A DNA stretch of 64,000 nucleotides from Cerina litoralis (lineage in GTDB: Bacteria; Bacteroidota; Bacteroidia; Flavobacteriales; Flavobacteriaceae), in NCBI GenBank assembly GCA_022008415.1, contig JAIRBC010000004.1, positions 62,001-126,000 of the forward strand. Reading direction: 5' to 3'. Numbering within the stretch: the stretch's first letter is position 1; every line of letters begins with the position of its first letter. This document shows positions 1-8,916 of the stretch, one piece after another. The notes under the pieces were generated by a model. It did not search any database. It was not told the origin of the DNA and saw only the letters and a program-made list of their open reading frames with translations. The position numbers and the translations under genes are program-made.

Positions 1-427
1 GGAAGTACAGTTCCAGGACATGTTTGGCTTGGCCTATAATATATTGTTTGGCGTACTGATCATTATATTTACCTATTTCTATACGGCCATCACGGTCCCT
101 ACCAATAAAATGGCAGATGACCTAAAGCGGAGCGGTGGGTTTATACCGGGTATTCGTCCTGGAAAGGATACCGGGGATTATCTGGATAAGGTCATGTCAA
201 TGATTACCTTGCCAGGGTCCATATTTTTGGCACTTTTGGCTATATTTCCAGCTATTGTGATCAAGTTGATGGATGTGCAGCCAGGTTGGGCATTGTTCTA
301 CGGAGGCACGTCTCTTTTAATTATGGTAGGAGTTGCGATGGATACCGTACAACAAGTGAACTCCTATTTGTTGAACCGTCATTACGACGGATTGATGAAG
401 ACCGGCAAAAATAGAAAAGTAGCATAG
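1..427 (+). CDS. secY: Protein translocase subunit SecY, C-terminal part (5' truncated by window)
   Basis: This is the membrane channel subunit of the Sec translocon, moving unfolded proteins across and into the inner membrane. Only the last ~141 residues are in the window; the reading frame is open from base 2. It shows two long hydrophobic segments (around FGLAYNILFGVLIIIFTYF and the ALLAIFPAIVI region) and the SecY-typical cytoplasmic loop with KRSGGFIPGIRPG followed by TGDYLDKV. The tail VAMDTVQQVNSYLLNRHYDGL is also SecY-like. It lies directly upstream of infA, the usual spc-to-alpha operon junction. Identification is secure from motif and position; the N-terminal part lies outside the window. 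Confidence 0.95.
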   Translation, partial: EVQFQDMFGLAYNILFGVLIIIFTYFYTAITVPTNKMADDLKRSGGFIPGIRPGKDTGDYLDKVMSMITLPGSIFLALLAIFPAIVIKLMDVQPGWALFYGGTSLLIMVGVAMDTVQQVNSYLLNRHYDGLMKTGKNRKVA

Positions 428-429
428 AA

Positions 430-503
430 TTCGTTGCTTGTTGTAGGTGTACAGTTAAATTTAAAATATTGCGGTGAGACCAACAACGAACAACAAACAA
501 CCA
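430..503. repeat. Degenerate inverted repeat in secY-infA spacer
   Basis: The left arm TTCGTTGCTTGTTG (430-443) is answered by CAACAACGAACAACAAACAA (481-500), its approximate reverse complement built from an ACAAC-like word. The AT-rich centre is unpaired. It fills almost the whole spacer and can fold as an imperfect hairpin. No T-run follows, so it is not an obvious terminator. Function unknown. Confidence 0.55.
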
Positions 504-510
504 ATAGAAA

Positions 511-726
511 ATGGCTAAACAATCGGCAATAGAACAGGACGGCAGCATCATAGAGGCTTTGTCCAATGCAATGTTCCGGGTAGAGTTGGAAAACGGTCAT
601 GTGGTAACCGCCCATATCTCTGGAAAGATGAGGATGCATTATATCAAATTGCTTCCGGGTGATAAGGTGAAGTTAGAAATGAGTCCATACGATTTGAGCA
701 AGGCAAGAATTACGTATAGGTATTAA
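511..726 (+). CDS. infA: Translation initiation factor IF-1
   Basis: IF-1 binds the ribosomal A site during initiation. The 71-residue protein is the usual length and is a single OB-fold. Diagnostic stretches are [11 protein letters not shown], the [12 protein letters not shown] strand, the AHISGKMR core and the end [10 protein letters not shown]. The start ATG is preceded by an A-rich stretch rather than a Shine-Dalgarno, common in Bacteroidota. It sits between secY and rpmJ, the conserved order of this operon. Confidence 0.97.
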   Translation: MAKQSAIEQDGSIIEALSNAMFRVELENGHVVTAHISGKMRMHYIKLLPGDKVKLEMSPYDLSKARITYRY

Positions 727-789
727 TCGGATAATACCCTGTGTACAATAATATTATAAAGTAAAGGAATTAGATTCAATAGTAATGTT

Positions 790-868
790 TAATGAAAGGA
801 GAAATTGGAGCATAGAAAATAGGCAAAATTGTCTTTGTTCTTTTATCTCTGTTCTTTATTCTTATAGA
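790..868. repeat. Degenerate inverted repeat in infA-rpmJ spacer
   Basis: The right part (about 834-868) is a run of related words of the form TTCTTTAT (TTGTTCTTTTATCTCTGTTC, then TTTATTCTTATAG). The left part (about 790-826) is A/G-rich (AATGAAAGGAGAAATTGGAG) and is the approximate complement. The architecture resembles the preceding spacer but the word is different. No gene is seen in the 196-base spacer apart from this. Confidence 0.45.
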
Positions 869-922
869 ATGGCTATTGATGAGGAGTACTATTGAAAATA
901 GGTTTAAAATAAGTTTGTCAAG

Positions 923-1039
923 ATGAAGGTTAGAGCATCAATAAAAAAGAGAAGTGCCGACTGCAAGATTGTACGCAGAAAGGGCAGATTGTACGTAATT
1001 AATAAAAAGAATCCTAGATTTAAACAAAGACAAGGGTAA
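923..1039 (+). CDS. rpmJ: 50S ribosomal protein L36 (bL36), zinc-ligand-poor form
   Basis: This 38-residue protein of the large subunit begins [19 protein letters not shown] and ends NPRFKQRQG, which are L36 hallmarks. The standard zinc-binding form has three Cys and one His. Here the first pair is reduced to a single Cys (SADC), the third Cys position is Asn, and the His position in NPRxKQRQG is Phe, so the site is essentially lost (the C-minus type known in several bacterial groups). It lies between infA and rpsM with only 2 bases to the rpsM start, so the two are surely co-transcribed. Confidence 0.95.
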   Translation: MKVRASIKKRSADCKIVRRKGRLYVINKKNPRFKQRQG

Positions 1040-1041
1040 TT

Positions 1042-1416
1042 ATGGCAAGAATTGCAGGTGTAGATATACCAAAACAGAAAAGAGGAGTTATAGCCCTTAC
1101 CTATATTTTTGGTATTGGAAAAAGTAGGGCGCAAGAGATTTTGAAAGCGGCCCAGGTTAATGAGGATACCAAGGTATCTGATTGGAACGATGACGAAATC
1201 GGCCGTATTCGTGATGCTGTTGCTTCCTTTAAAATTGAAGGGGAATTGCGTTCCGAAATCCAATTGAACATTAAACGTTTGATGGATATCGGTTGTTACC
1301 GGGGTATTCGCCACAGATCAGGATTGCCATTGAGGGGACAAAGGACCAAGAACAACTCCAGAACTCGTAAAGGAAAAAGGAAAACCGTCGCCAATAAGAA
1401 AAAAGCGACGAAATAA
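1042..1416 (+). CDS. rpsM: 30S ribosomal protein S13
   Basis: S13 sits in the head of the small subunit and contacts tRNA and the large subunit. The 124-residue product starts [20 protein letters not shown] and has the conserved [17 protein letters not shown] motif followed by a very basic tail ([17 protein letters not shown]). The start is 2 bases after rpmJ. The order rpmJ-rpsM-rpsK-rpsD-rpoA-rplQ is the standard alpha operon. Confidence 0.97.
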   Translation: MARIAGVDIPKQKRGVIALTYIFGIGKSRAQEILKAAQVNEDTKVSDWNDDEIGRIRDAVASFKIEGELRSEIQLNIKRLMDIGCYRGIRHRSGLPLRGQRTKNNSRTRKGKRKTVANKKKATK

Positions 1417-1420
1417 ATTT

Positions 1421-1510
1421 TAGTACAAAGTAGCTAGTACAAGAAAGTGGGCTTATTATGACCACTAATGAAATACTGACTACTGAATACTAATTACTTA
1501 ATACTTAAAA
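1421..1510. repeat. Degenerate inverted repeat in rpsM-rpsK spacer
   Basis: The right part (1471-1510) is a string of TACT-type words (ATACTGACTACTGAATACTA, then ATTACTTAATACTT). The left part (1421-1447) is the rough complement (TAGTACAAAGTAGCTAGTAC). Together they can form an imperfect hairpin covering the entire spacer. No T-tract follows it. The repeat word differs from those in neighbouring spacers. Confidence 0.55.
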
Positions 1511-1512
1511 GT

Positions 1513-1905
1513 ATGGCTAAGGCAAGTACAAAAACAACAAAAAAACGTAAGGTTATCGTGGATTCTGTTGGGGAAGCGCACGTAACCGCCTCTTTTAACA
1601 ATATCATTATTTCCTTGACCAACAAGAAAGGAGATGTTATCTCCTGGTCATCGGCGGGCAAAATGGGTTTTAGGGGATCTAAGAAAAACACTCCCTACGC
1701 TGCCCAGATAGCTGCCGAAGATTGTGCCAAGGTAGCACATGAAGCGGGTCTTAGAAAGGTCAAGGTCTATGTTAAGGGTCCCGGTAACGGAAGGGAATCC
1801 GCAATACGCACCATTCACAATTCGGGGATAGAAGTGACAGAGATCATCGATATAACCCCAATGCCGCACAATGGCTGCAGACCTCCAAAACGAAGAAGAG
1901 TATAA
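1513..1905 (+). CDS. rpsK: 30S ribosomal protein S11
   Basis: S11 is a platform protein of the small subunit next to the mRNA exit. The 130-residue protein has a Lys/Thr-rich N-terminus ([20 protein letters not shown]), the conserved [19 protein letters not shown] helix, the [13 protein letters not shown] loop and the invariant end [16 protein letters not shown]. Length and order in the operon agree with the family. Confidence 0.97.
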   Translation: MAKASTKTTKKRKVIVDSVGEAHVTASFNNIIISLTNKKGDVISWSSAGKMGFRGSKKNTPYAAQIAAEDCAKVAHEAGLRKVKVYVKGPGNGRESAIRTIHNSGIEVTEIIDITPMPHNGCRPPKRRRV

Positions 1906-1938
1906 TTATTAACAAATCCGCAAGAGCGGTGTTTCACA

Positions 1939-1992
1939 AGAGGTGTAGTTACGATTATCGAAGGATTAGCCTTAATTCATAATCACACTTCT
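1939..1992. repeat. Imperfect hairpin in rpsK-rpsD spacer
   Basis: AGAGGTGT (1939-1946) plus GATTAT (1953-1958) can pair with ATAATC (1979-1984) plus ACACTTCT (1985-1992), with one G-T pair and a 6-base bulge. The loop is about 20 bases. There is no T-run. It is weaker than the other spacer palindromes of this operon. Confidence 0.35.
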
Positions 1993-2005
1993 AAATTAAT
2001 AGAAA

Positions 2006-2611
2006 ATGGCAAGATATACAGGACCAAAAACTAAGATCGCCCGAAAGTTCGGGGAAGCGATTTTTGGAGACGACAAGTCTTTTGAAAAAAGAAATTATCC
2101 CCCGGGACAACACGGACAGAACCGAAGAAGGGGTAAAAAATCGGAATATTCCATCCAGTTGATGGAGAAGCAAAAAGCAAAGTACACCTATGGAATTTTG
2201 GAAAAACAGTTCCGCAATCTTTTTGCAAAGGCCAACAGGAGCAAGGGAGTAACCGGTGAGGTGCTATTGCAACTGTGCGAATCCCGATTGGACAACGTTG
2301 TCTACAGAATGGGAATCTCGAATTCTAGGAGCGGTGCCAGACAATTGGTATCCCACAGACATATTACCGTGAACGGTGGTTTGGTAAATATACCTTCCTT
2401 TTCCTTAAAGCCCGGTGATGTTGTCGGAGTCAGGGAAAAGTCCAAGTCACTACAGACCATTCAGGATGCCCTTGCGGCCAGTAGTCATGTTTATGAATGG
2501 ATTACCTGGAATTCTGAGAAAAAAGAAGGAACATTCGTTTCAATTCCCGAGAGACTTCAGATTCCAGAGAATATCAAAGAACAATTAATCGTCGAGTTAT
2601 ACTCCAAATAA
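2006..2611 (+). CDS. rpsD: 30S ribosomal protein S4
   Basis: S4 is a primary 16S rRNA binder that nucleates 30S assembly. The 201-residue protein begins [20 protein letters not shown] and shows [17 protein letters not shown], the [12 protein letters not shown] segment and an S4 RNA-binding domain around [15 protein letters not shown] to [11 protein letters not shown]. Length is normal. It is 17 bases upstream of rpoA and surely in one transcript with it. Confidence 0.97.
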   Translation: MARYTGPKTKIARKFGEAIFGDDKSFEKRNYPPGQHGQNRRRGKKSEYSIQLMEKQKAKYTYGILEKQFRNLFAKANRSKGVTGEVLLQLCESRLDNVVYRMGISNSRSGARQLVSHRHITVNGGLVNIPSFSLKPGDVVGVREKSKSLQTIQDALAASSHVYEWITWNSEKKEGTFVSIPERLQIPENIKEQLIVELYSK

Positions 2612-2628
2612 ACAACACTGATCCAATT

Positions 2629-3621
2629 ATGGCATTATTTAATTTTCAGAAGCCCGATAAAGTTATAATGATCGATTCAACCGATTTTGAAGGGAAATTT
2701 GAATTTCGTCCTTTAGAACCTGGTTACGGATTGACCATTGGGAACGCATTGAGAAGGGTATTGCTTTCTTCCTTAGAAGGTTTTGCCATCACATCCGTTA
2801 GAATCGATAAAGTTGAACACGAGTTTTCTGTGATTGCAGGTGTTGTGGAAGATGTAACAGAAATCATCCTCAATTTAAAGCAGGTTCGCTTCAAACGTCA
2901 GATCGATGACGTAGAGAGCGAAACGGTGTCTATCTCGGTAAGCGGAAAAGAACAATTGACCGCTGGTGATTTTCAAAAATTCATCTCTGGTTTTCAAGTA
3001 TTGAATCCCGATTTGGTGATCTGCAATATGGGCCCCAAGGTGAATATCAATATGGAAATTATCATTGAGAAGGGGAGAGGTTATGTTCCTGCAGAGGAAA
3101 ATAAAAAGTCCAATGCTGTACTGGGGAGTATAGCTGTAGATTCTATTTTTACTCCGATAAAGAACGTAAAATACAGTATCGAAAACTTTAGGGTAGAGCA
3201 AAAGACAGATTACGAGAAATTGGTTTTCGAAATTGTCAGCGATGGTTCCATACATCCAAAGGATGCATTGACCGAGGCTGCCAAAGTACTTATACACCAC
3301 TTTATGTTATTCTCCGATGAGCGCATCACTTTAGAGGCCGATGAAATTGCCCAGACAGAGACTTATGATGAGGAATCTTTGCACATGCGCCAACTGTTAA
3401 AGACCAAATTGGTGGATATGGATTTGTCCGTCCGAGCCCTAAATTGCCTTAAGGCAGCAGAAGTAGATTCGTTGGGAGACTTGGTTTCCTTTAATAAAAA
3501 TGATTTGATGAAATTTAGGAATTTCGGTAAAAAGTCGTTGACGGAGCTGGAAGAATTGGTCATCAACAAAGGCTTGAGCTTCGGGATGGACCTATCGAAA
3601 TATAAACTGGATAAAGATTAA
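2629..3621 (+). CDS. rpoA: DNA-directed RNA polymerase subunit alpha
   Basis: This is the alpha subunit of RNA polymerase, which dimerises to start core assembly. The 330-residue protein has the N-terminal assembly domain with [20 protein letters not shown] (near residue 35-55) and a C-terminal domain beginning near residue 260 with the helix-hairpin-helix region ([34 protein letters not shown]). Both domains are complete. It lies between rpsD and rplQ as expected. Confidence 0.98.
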   Translation: MALFNFQKPDKVIMIDSTDFEGKFEFRPLEPGYGLTIGNALRRVLLSSLEGFAITSVRIDKVEHEFSVIAGVVEDVTEIILNLKQVRFKRQIDDVESETVSISVSGKEQLTAGDFQKFISGFQVLNPDLVICNMGPKVNINMEIIIEKGRGYVPAEENKKSNAVLGSIAVDSIFTPIKNVKYSIENFRVEQKTDYEKLVFEIVSDGSIHPKDALTEAAKVLIHHFMLFSDERITLEADEIAQTETYDEESLHMRQLLKTKLVDMDLSVRALNCLKAAEVDSLGDLVSFNKNDLMKFRNFGKKSLTELEELVINKGLSFGMDLSKYKLDKD

Positions 3622-3623
3622 TA

Positions 3624-3753
3624 AATAGACGTTAGACGTTAGATGCTAGAGATGAGACCTTGAAGAAGGATTAATGTTTAAAATAGATATAAAAATTGGG
3701 AATACCAGGAGCAAATATCTATCTCAAATCTAATATCTCAAATCTAAAATAGA
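3624..3753. repeat. Degenerate inverted repeat in rpoA-rplQ spacer
   Basis: The left arm (3624-3658) carries repeated TAGACGT-like words (ATAGACGTTAGACGTTAGA). The right arm (3714-3753) carries repeated ATCTCAAATCTAAT-like words ending TAAAATAGAC just before the rplQ start. Each arm is the approximate reverse complement of the other. The 133-base spacer holds nothing else that I can identify. Same architecture, different word, as the earlier spacers. Confidence 0.55.
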
Positions 3754-3754
3754 C

Positions 3755-4423
3755 ATGAGACACGGTAAGAAAGTCAATCATTTAGGAAGAAAAACCGCCC
3801 ATAGGAAGGCTATGTTGGCCAATATGGCGTGTTCTTTAATAGAGCACAAACGCATCAATACGACCGTTGCCAAAGCCAAGGCGTTGAAAGTATTTATTGA
3901 GCCATTGATTACAAAATCTAAGGCAGAGAACAACCAAACAGTAGAAAAAGGAACCCACAACAGACGCATTGTCTTTAAAAATCTTAGGGACAAACATGCG
4001 ATCACCGAATTATTTAGCAACGTTTCTGATAAAGTTGGGGAGAGACCAGGAGGATATACCCGGATCATTAAATTGGGCAACCGGTTGGGTGACAACGCGG
4101 ATATGGCTATGATCGAGCTTGTAGATTTTAACGAAACCTATGAGGCGGGTACTACAAAAGCCAAGAAATCAACACGTAGGAGTCGGAGCAAGAAGGCGGG
4201 CAACTCTCCCATTGTAGAAGAGGCCAAGGCGGAAAAAGAATCCGAAGCCACACCGGAAGCCGGGAAGCAATCAGAATCTGAAATTAAGCAGGAACCCGAA
4301 GCTAAACAGGAACCCGAAACTAAACAGGAACCCGAAGCTAAACAGGAACCCGAGGCTAAACAGGAACCCGAGGCCAAAGCAGATGAAAAGTCTGCAGAAA
4401 AGGGCGATGAATCAGAAAAGTAA
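3755..4423 (+). CDS. rplQ: 50S ribosomal protein L17 with long acidic C-terminal repeat tail
   Basis: L17 lies near the peptide exit tunnel. Residues 1 to about 130 are the normal L17 domain ([20 protein letters not shown]; later [21 protein letters not shown]). The protein is 222 residues, so about 95 residues longer than the core. The extension is basic first ([13 protein letters not shown]) and then Glu/Lys/Pro-rich, with five consecutive KQEPEA-type hexapeptides. Long charged L17 tails are familiar in Flavobacteriia; this repeat count is probably strain-variable. It is the last gene of the operon and is followed by a terminator. Confidence 0.96.
   Translation: MRHGKKVNHLGRKTAHRKAMLANMACSLIEHKRINTTVAKAKALKVFIEPLITKSKAENNQTVEKGTHNRRIVFKNLRDKHAITELFSNVSDKVGERPGGYTRIIKLGNRLGDNADMAMIELVDFNETYEAGTTKAKKSTRRSRSKKAGNSPIVEEAKAEKESEATPEAGKQSESEIKQEPEAKQEPETKQEPEAKQEPEAKQEPEAKADEKSAEKGDESEK
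4286..4375 (+). repeat. Five 18-bp tandem repeats inside rplQ tail
   Basis: Five in-frame copies of an 18-base unit (AAACAGGAACCCGAAGCT and close variants) encode [12 protein letters not shown], then KQEPEA three times. Copies differ at one to three positions. Because the unit is a multiple of three, copy-number change would keep the frame. Confidence 0.9.
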
Positions 4424-4467
4424 TATACCGTTAATGGACATCGTTGTCGATAAATATTTAATTATAG

Positions 4468-4500
4468 AAAAGGATAGGCCACCAAGCTTATCCTTTTTTT
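4468..4500 (+). terminator. Intrinsic terminator after rplQ
   Basis: AAAAGGATA (4468-4476) pairs with TATCCTTTT (4489-4497) across a 12-base loop, and the stem runs into a T-tract up to 4500. It ends the ribosomal operon 45 bases after the rplQ stop. Confidence 0.8.
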
Positions 4501-4527
4501 GTGTTAATTTGTAAATCAAAATCTTTG
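4498..4527 (+). promoter_or_regulatory. Putative carA promoter (Bacteroidota type)
   Basis: TTTG at 4498-4501, 18 bases, then AATCTTTG at 4520-4527, one mismatch from the TAnnTTTG -7 consensus of Bacteroidota. It lies between the rplQ terminator and the carA ATG at 4538, giving a very short leader. Confidence 0.4.
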
Positions 4528-4537
4528 CCTTTACTTC

Positions 4538-5662
4538 ATGAAATATCAAACTAAGAAAAAAGCCATATTGTTACTGGCAGACGGAACTATTTTTTACGGA
4601 AAATCTGTGGGGAATAGGGAAGGGACCGCTTTCGGGGAGGTGTGCTTCAATACTGGCATGACCGGCTATCAAGAAATATTTACAGATCCTTCTTATTTTG
4701 GGCAATTAATGGTGGCCACCAATGCACATATTGGGAACTACGGAACCCAAAAAGAGGAAGTAGAATCGGATTCTATTAAAATAGCCGGACTGATATGCAA
4801 AAACTTTAGTTATGATTATTCCCGTTCCAGTGCCGATGCCAGCCTCTTGGAGTTTTTGGACAGCAATGGGCTCTTCGCCATATCGGATGTGGATACACGG
4901 GCGCTCGTTTGCTACATCCGCGATCATGGCGCTATGAATGCCGTTATCTCCTCTGATGTTGATAATTTGGAGGAATTAAAGAATAAATTGGCCGAAGTAC
5001 CCAGTATGGATGGTCTGGAATTGGCTTCCAAGGTCTCTACCAAGGAAACGTATTTCTTTGGTAATGAAAATGCCACCTATAGGATTTCAGCTTTGGATAT
5101 TGGAATAAAGAGGAATATCCTGAGAAACCTGGCCAAAAGGGATATGTATATCAAGGTTTTCCCTTACGATACTTCTTTTGAAGAAATGAGCCAGTGGAAT
5201 CCGGATGGTTATTTCTTCTCCAACGGCCCTGGAGATCCGGAACCTTTGCACGATGCTATTACAGCCGCCAAAGCAATAGTCGCCTCGAAAAAACCTTTTT
5301 TTGGAATTTGTTTGGGGCACCAAGTATTGGCGCTTGCAAATGGAGTCTCTACCTATAAAATGTATAATGGGCACCGGGGGATAAACCATCCCGTTTTAAA
5401 CACGATTACAGGAAAAGGCGAGATCACTTCCCAAAATCACGGTTTTGCGGTTAATCGGGAGGAAACGGAATCCAATGAAGGTCTGGAAATCACCCATATT
5501 CACTTAAATGATAAAACGGTAGGGGGCATGAGGATGAAAAATAAGAATGTTTTCTCCGTGCAGTATCATCCCGAAGCCAGTCCGGGACCACACGATGCCA
5601 GCTATCTTTTTGATCAGTTTTTGGAAATGGTCAAGGAAACAGCAAAAACGACAATAGATTAA
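4538..5662 (+). CDS. carA: Carbamoyl-phosphate synthase small (glutaminase) subunit
   Basis: CarA hydrolyses glutamine and delivers ammonia to CarB for carbamoyl phosphate, used for pyrimidines and arginine. The 374-residue protein has the N-terminal CPSase small-chain domain (ALLLADGTIFYGKSVG-like start, FNTGMTGYQEIFTDPSY) and a C-terminal class I amidotransferase domain. The nucleophile is Cys258 in FFGICLGHQ, and the His-Glu pair is in QYHPEASPGPHD. The large-subunit gene carB is not next to it here. It has its own likely promoter after the ribosomal terminator. Confidence 0.97.
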   Translation: MKYQTKKKAILLLADGTIFYGKSVGNREGTAFGEVCFNTGMTGYQEIFTDPSYFGQLMVATNAHIGNYGTQKEEVESDSIKIAGLICKNFSYDYSRSSADASLLEFLDSNGLFAISDVDTRALVCYIRDHGAMNAVISSDVDNLEELKNKLAEVPSMDGLELASKVSTKETYFFGNENATYRISALDIGIKRNILRNLAKRDMYIKVFPYDTSFEEMSQWNPDGYFFSNGPGDPEPLHDAITAAKAIVASKKPFFGICLGHQVLALANGVSTYKMYNGHRGINHPVLNTITGKGEITSQNHGFAVNREETESNEGLEITHIHLNDKTVGGMRMKNKNVFSVQYHPEASPGPHDASYLFDQFLEMVKETAKTTID

Positions 5663-5728
5663 GGCCATGGTGCTTCCCTGATCCAATGGGTTAAGGCCCG
5701 AAAAGTAGATTTATATAATTAAAAATAA

Positions 5729-7024
<1,296 letters not shown>

Positions 7025-7044
7025 GGACTTCCAGTTTAGACCTA

Positions 7045-7090
7045 AAAGAGCCTTTCTCCCGAGTCTTCGGGATAGAAAGGCTCTTTCTTT
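7045..7090 (+). terminator. Strong intrinsic terminator after eno
   Basis: AAAGAGCCTTTCT (7045-7057) pairs perfectly with AGAAAGGCTCTTT (7074-7086). The inner CCCGA/TTCGGG part extends the stem, and T-rich sequence follows. It starts 20 bases after the eno stop. Confidence 0.9.
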
Positions 7091-7214
7091 TGATTATATC
7101 CGCGGTTTATTTAGTGAATTGAAATAAAATAATTACCTTTTAGCTGTAATACCTTTTTATGTTTAAATTGGTATCTAATGTTAGATTTTGTCTTGGAAAT
7201 AAACACTTGCGCTT

Positions 7215-8756
7215 ATGAATAATTTTCTTTTTGTATCTGCTGAAAATGACGGTATCGCTAATTGTAAGGCCGGAGGAATGGGCGACGTGGTCCGTGACGT
7301 ACCACGGCAAATCTCTACAAGGGGAGACAGGACCCACGTGGTGGTTCCATCCTATTCCAGATTACATAAGAACGGGGTGTTATTAACGACCCTTAATTTT
7401 CGACTTCGGGGAATCGTATATTTGGCCGACCTCTATGAGGTAAAACCGAAGAAGGAGTTTACAAATCTCCATCATTACGTAATTCACCATCCAGAAATCA
7501 CGGCGGGCGACATTGCCCATATCTACCATAACGACCCAACAGAGCCTTTTTATAACGATGCCATCAAGTACTTTATCTTTTGTACCGCGGTGGCGGAGGG
7601 CATAAAAAAAGGTGCTTTTGGCCAGATAGACATTGTTCACCTACACGATTGGCATTCCAGCCTGCTCCTATTCTTGAGGGCCTATGATCCGGCCTACAAA
7701 TCATTGAAGGAGATACGGTTTGTTTATACGATCCACAATTTGGCCATTCAAGGTATCCGCCCTTTTGAAAACAACTACGCTTCGATACAAAACTGGTTCC
7801 CACATATTGCAATTGATCGGGAAAAATTGATGGATTACCGATATCAGGACTGCATCAATTTAATGGCTGTTGGTATAAGATTTGCCGATGCCGTTCACAC
7901 GGTATCCCCGTCATATAAGGAAGATGTACTCCTGCCGAGTGCTCCGCCCGAATTTATTGGAGGGGAAAGCCTCGAAAAAGACCTGCAGCAGGCCGATAAC
8001 GAAGGGCGGTTATTTGGAATTTTAAACGGTTGCAACTACAACAACATCCGGGTCGCCAACAAAGGCCAACTGTATCGCAATATTGTCAAGGCCCTCTTTG
8101 GATGGCTCCAAGACGAATCCAAAAAATACAAGTCGGACTTCTTGGCACATACCGGCGAGAAGGTGATGCGCTATGTGGGAAATCGACCTAAATTTATTGT
8201 CTCTAGCGTTGCCCGGCTTACCGAACAAAAATTTTACTTTTTTAAACGGTCTACCGAAGCTTTTGTGGAAGTATTGGACAAGCTGAAGAAAGTAGATGGA
8301 ATTATGATGATATTGGGAACGGGAGATCCAGATTATGAAAACCTGTTACGGGAAATGAGCTATAAGTACGAGAATTTTATTTTCACCAATGGCCAGTCCG
8401 AAGATCTCATAGATTCTATGTACTTGGAATCGGACCTCTACTTTATGCCTAGCCTGTTTGAGCCGTGCGGAATAAGCCAAATGCTGGCCATGCGCAATGG
8501 TCATCCGTGCTTGGTGCATCACACGGGGGGATTAAAAGACACCGTGGAACACATGAAGACAGGTTTTAGTTTTGACGGTGCCACGTATGAAGAGAAGGTA
8601 AAGAACATGGTTGACTCGTTTGACCTCATTCTGGATATCTTTGAAAACGATAAGGCCACTTGGAAGAAAATTGGGGCCAATGCCAAGAAAATGAGATTTA
8701 CCTGGGAAAAGTCGGTCGATGATTATTACAAACTTCTCTACTCCATCAGCAATTAG
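7215..8756 (+). CDS. Glycogen/starch synthase-like glycosyltransferase (GT5)
   Basis: GT5 enzymes elongate alpha-1,4-glucan from ADP- or UDP-glucose in the cytoplasm. The 513-residue protein has the N-terminal nucleotide-sugar motif KAGGMGDVVRD (family KxGGLGDV), the starch-synthase catalytic domain with HLHDWHSSLL and YTIHNLAIQG, and a C-terminal GT-B half with EPCGISQMLAMRNG and HHTGGLKDTVEH. These match the family's donor-binding ends. No glgB or glgC gene is in the window, so a normal glycogen operon is not indicated. A role in storage glucan is likely but unproved. It stands alone between the eno terminator and gltA. Confidence 0.85.
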   Translation: MNNFLFVSAENDGIANCKAGGMGDVVRDVPRQISTRGDRTHVVVPSYSRLHKNGVLLTTLNFRLRGIVYLADLYEVKPKKEFTNLHHYVIHHPEITAGDIAHIYHNDPTEPFYNDAIKYFIFCTAVAEGIKKGAFGQIDIVHLHDWHSSLLLFLRAYDPAYKSLKEIRFVYTIHNLAIQGIRPFENNYASIQNWFPHIAIDREKLMDYRYQDCINLMAVGIRFADAVHTVSPSYKEDVLLPSAPPEFIGGESLEKDLQQADNEGRLFGILNGCNYNNIRVANKGQLYRNIVKALFGWLQDESKKYKSDFLAHTGEKVMRYVGNRPKFIVSSVARLTEQKFYFFKRSTEAFVEVLDKLKKVDGIMMILGTGDPDYENLLREMSYKYENFIFTNGQSEDLIDSMYLESDLYFMPSLFEPCGISQMLAMRNGHPCLVHHTGGLKDTVEHMKTGFSFDGATYEEKVKNMVDSFDLILDIFENDKATWKKIGANAKKMRFTWEKSVDDYYKLLYSISN

Positions 8757-8759
8757 GTT

Positions 8760-8777
8760 TGTCCGTTTAGACGGACA
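8760..8777 (+). other. Small hairpin after the GT5 gene
   Basis: TGTCCGT (8760-8766), loop TTAG, ACGGACA (8771-8777) form a perfect 7-bp stem 3 bases after the GT5 stop codon. There is no T-run, so it may be a mRNA 3' stability element rather than an intrinsic terminator. Confidence 0.4.
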
Positions 8778-8916
8778 TAGATTAGGACGTGTTTCCCCAT
8801 TTAACCAAAGACAAATCATGGTTTTGTTAATAATCCCTTAAATGGCTGTCGGCAATTGTTAACCTAGCCTGTTTTCCTTAACTTTACGTTTCTCATAAAT
8901 TTAGCATACAAATAAT

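Noticed and set aside
3655..3760. Terminator between rpoA and rplQ
   Set aside because: The palindrome has no T-run after it and the rplQ gene follows in the standard operon; more likely a spacer repeat.
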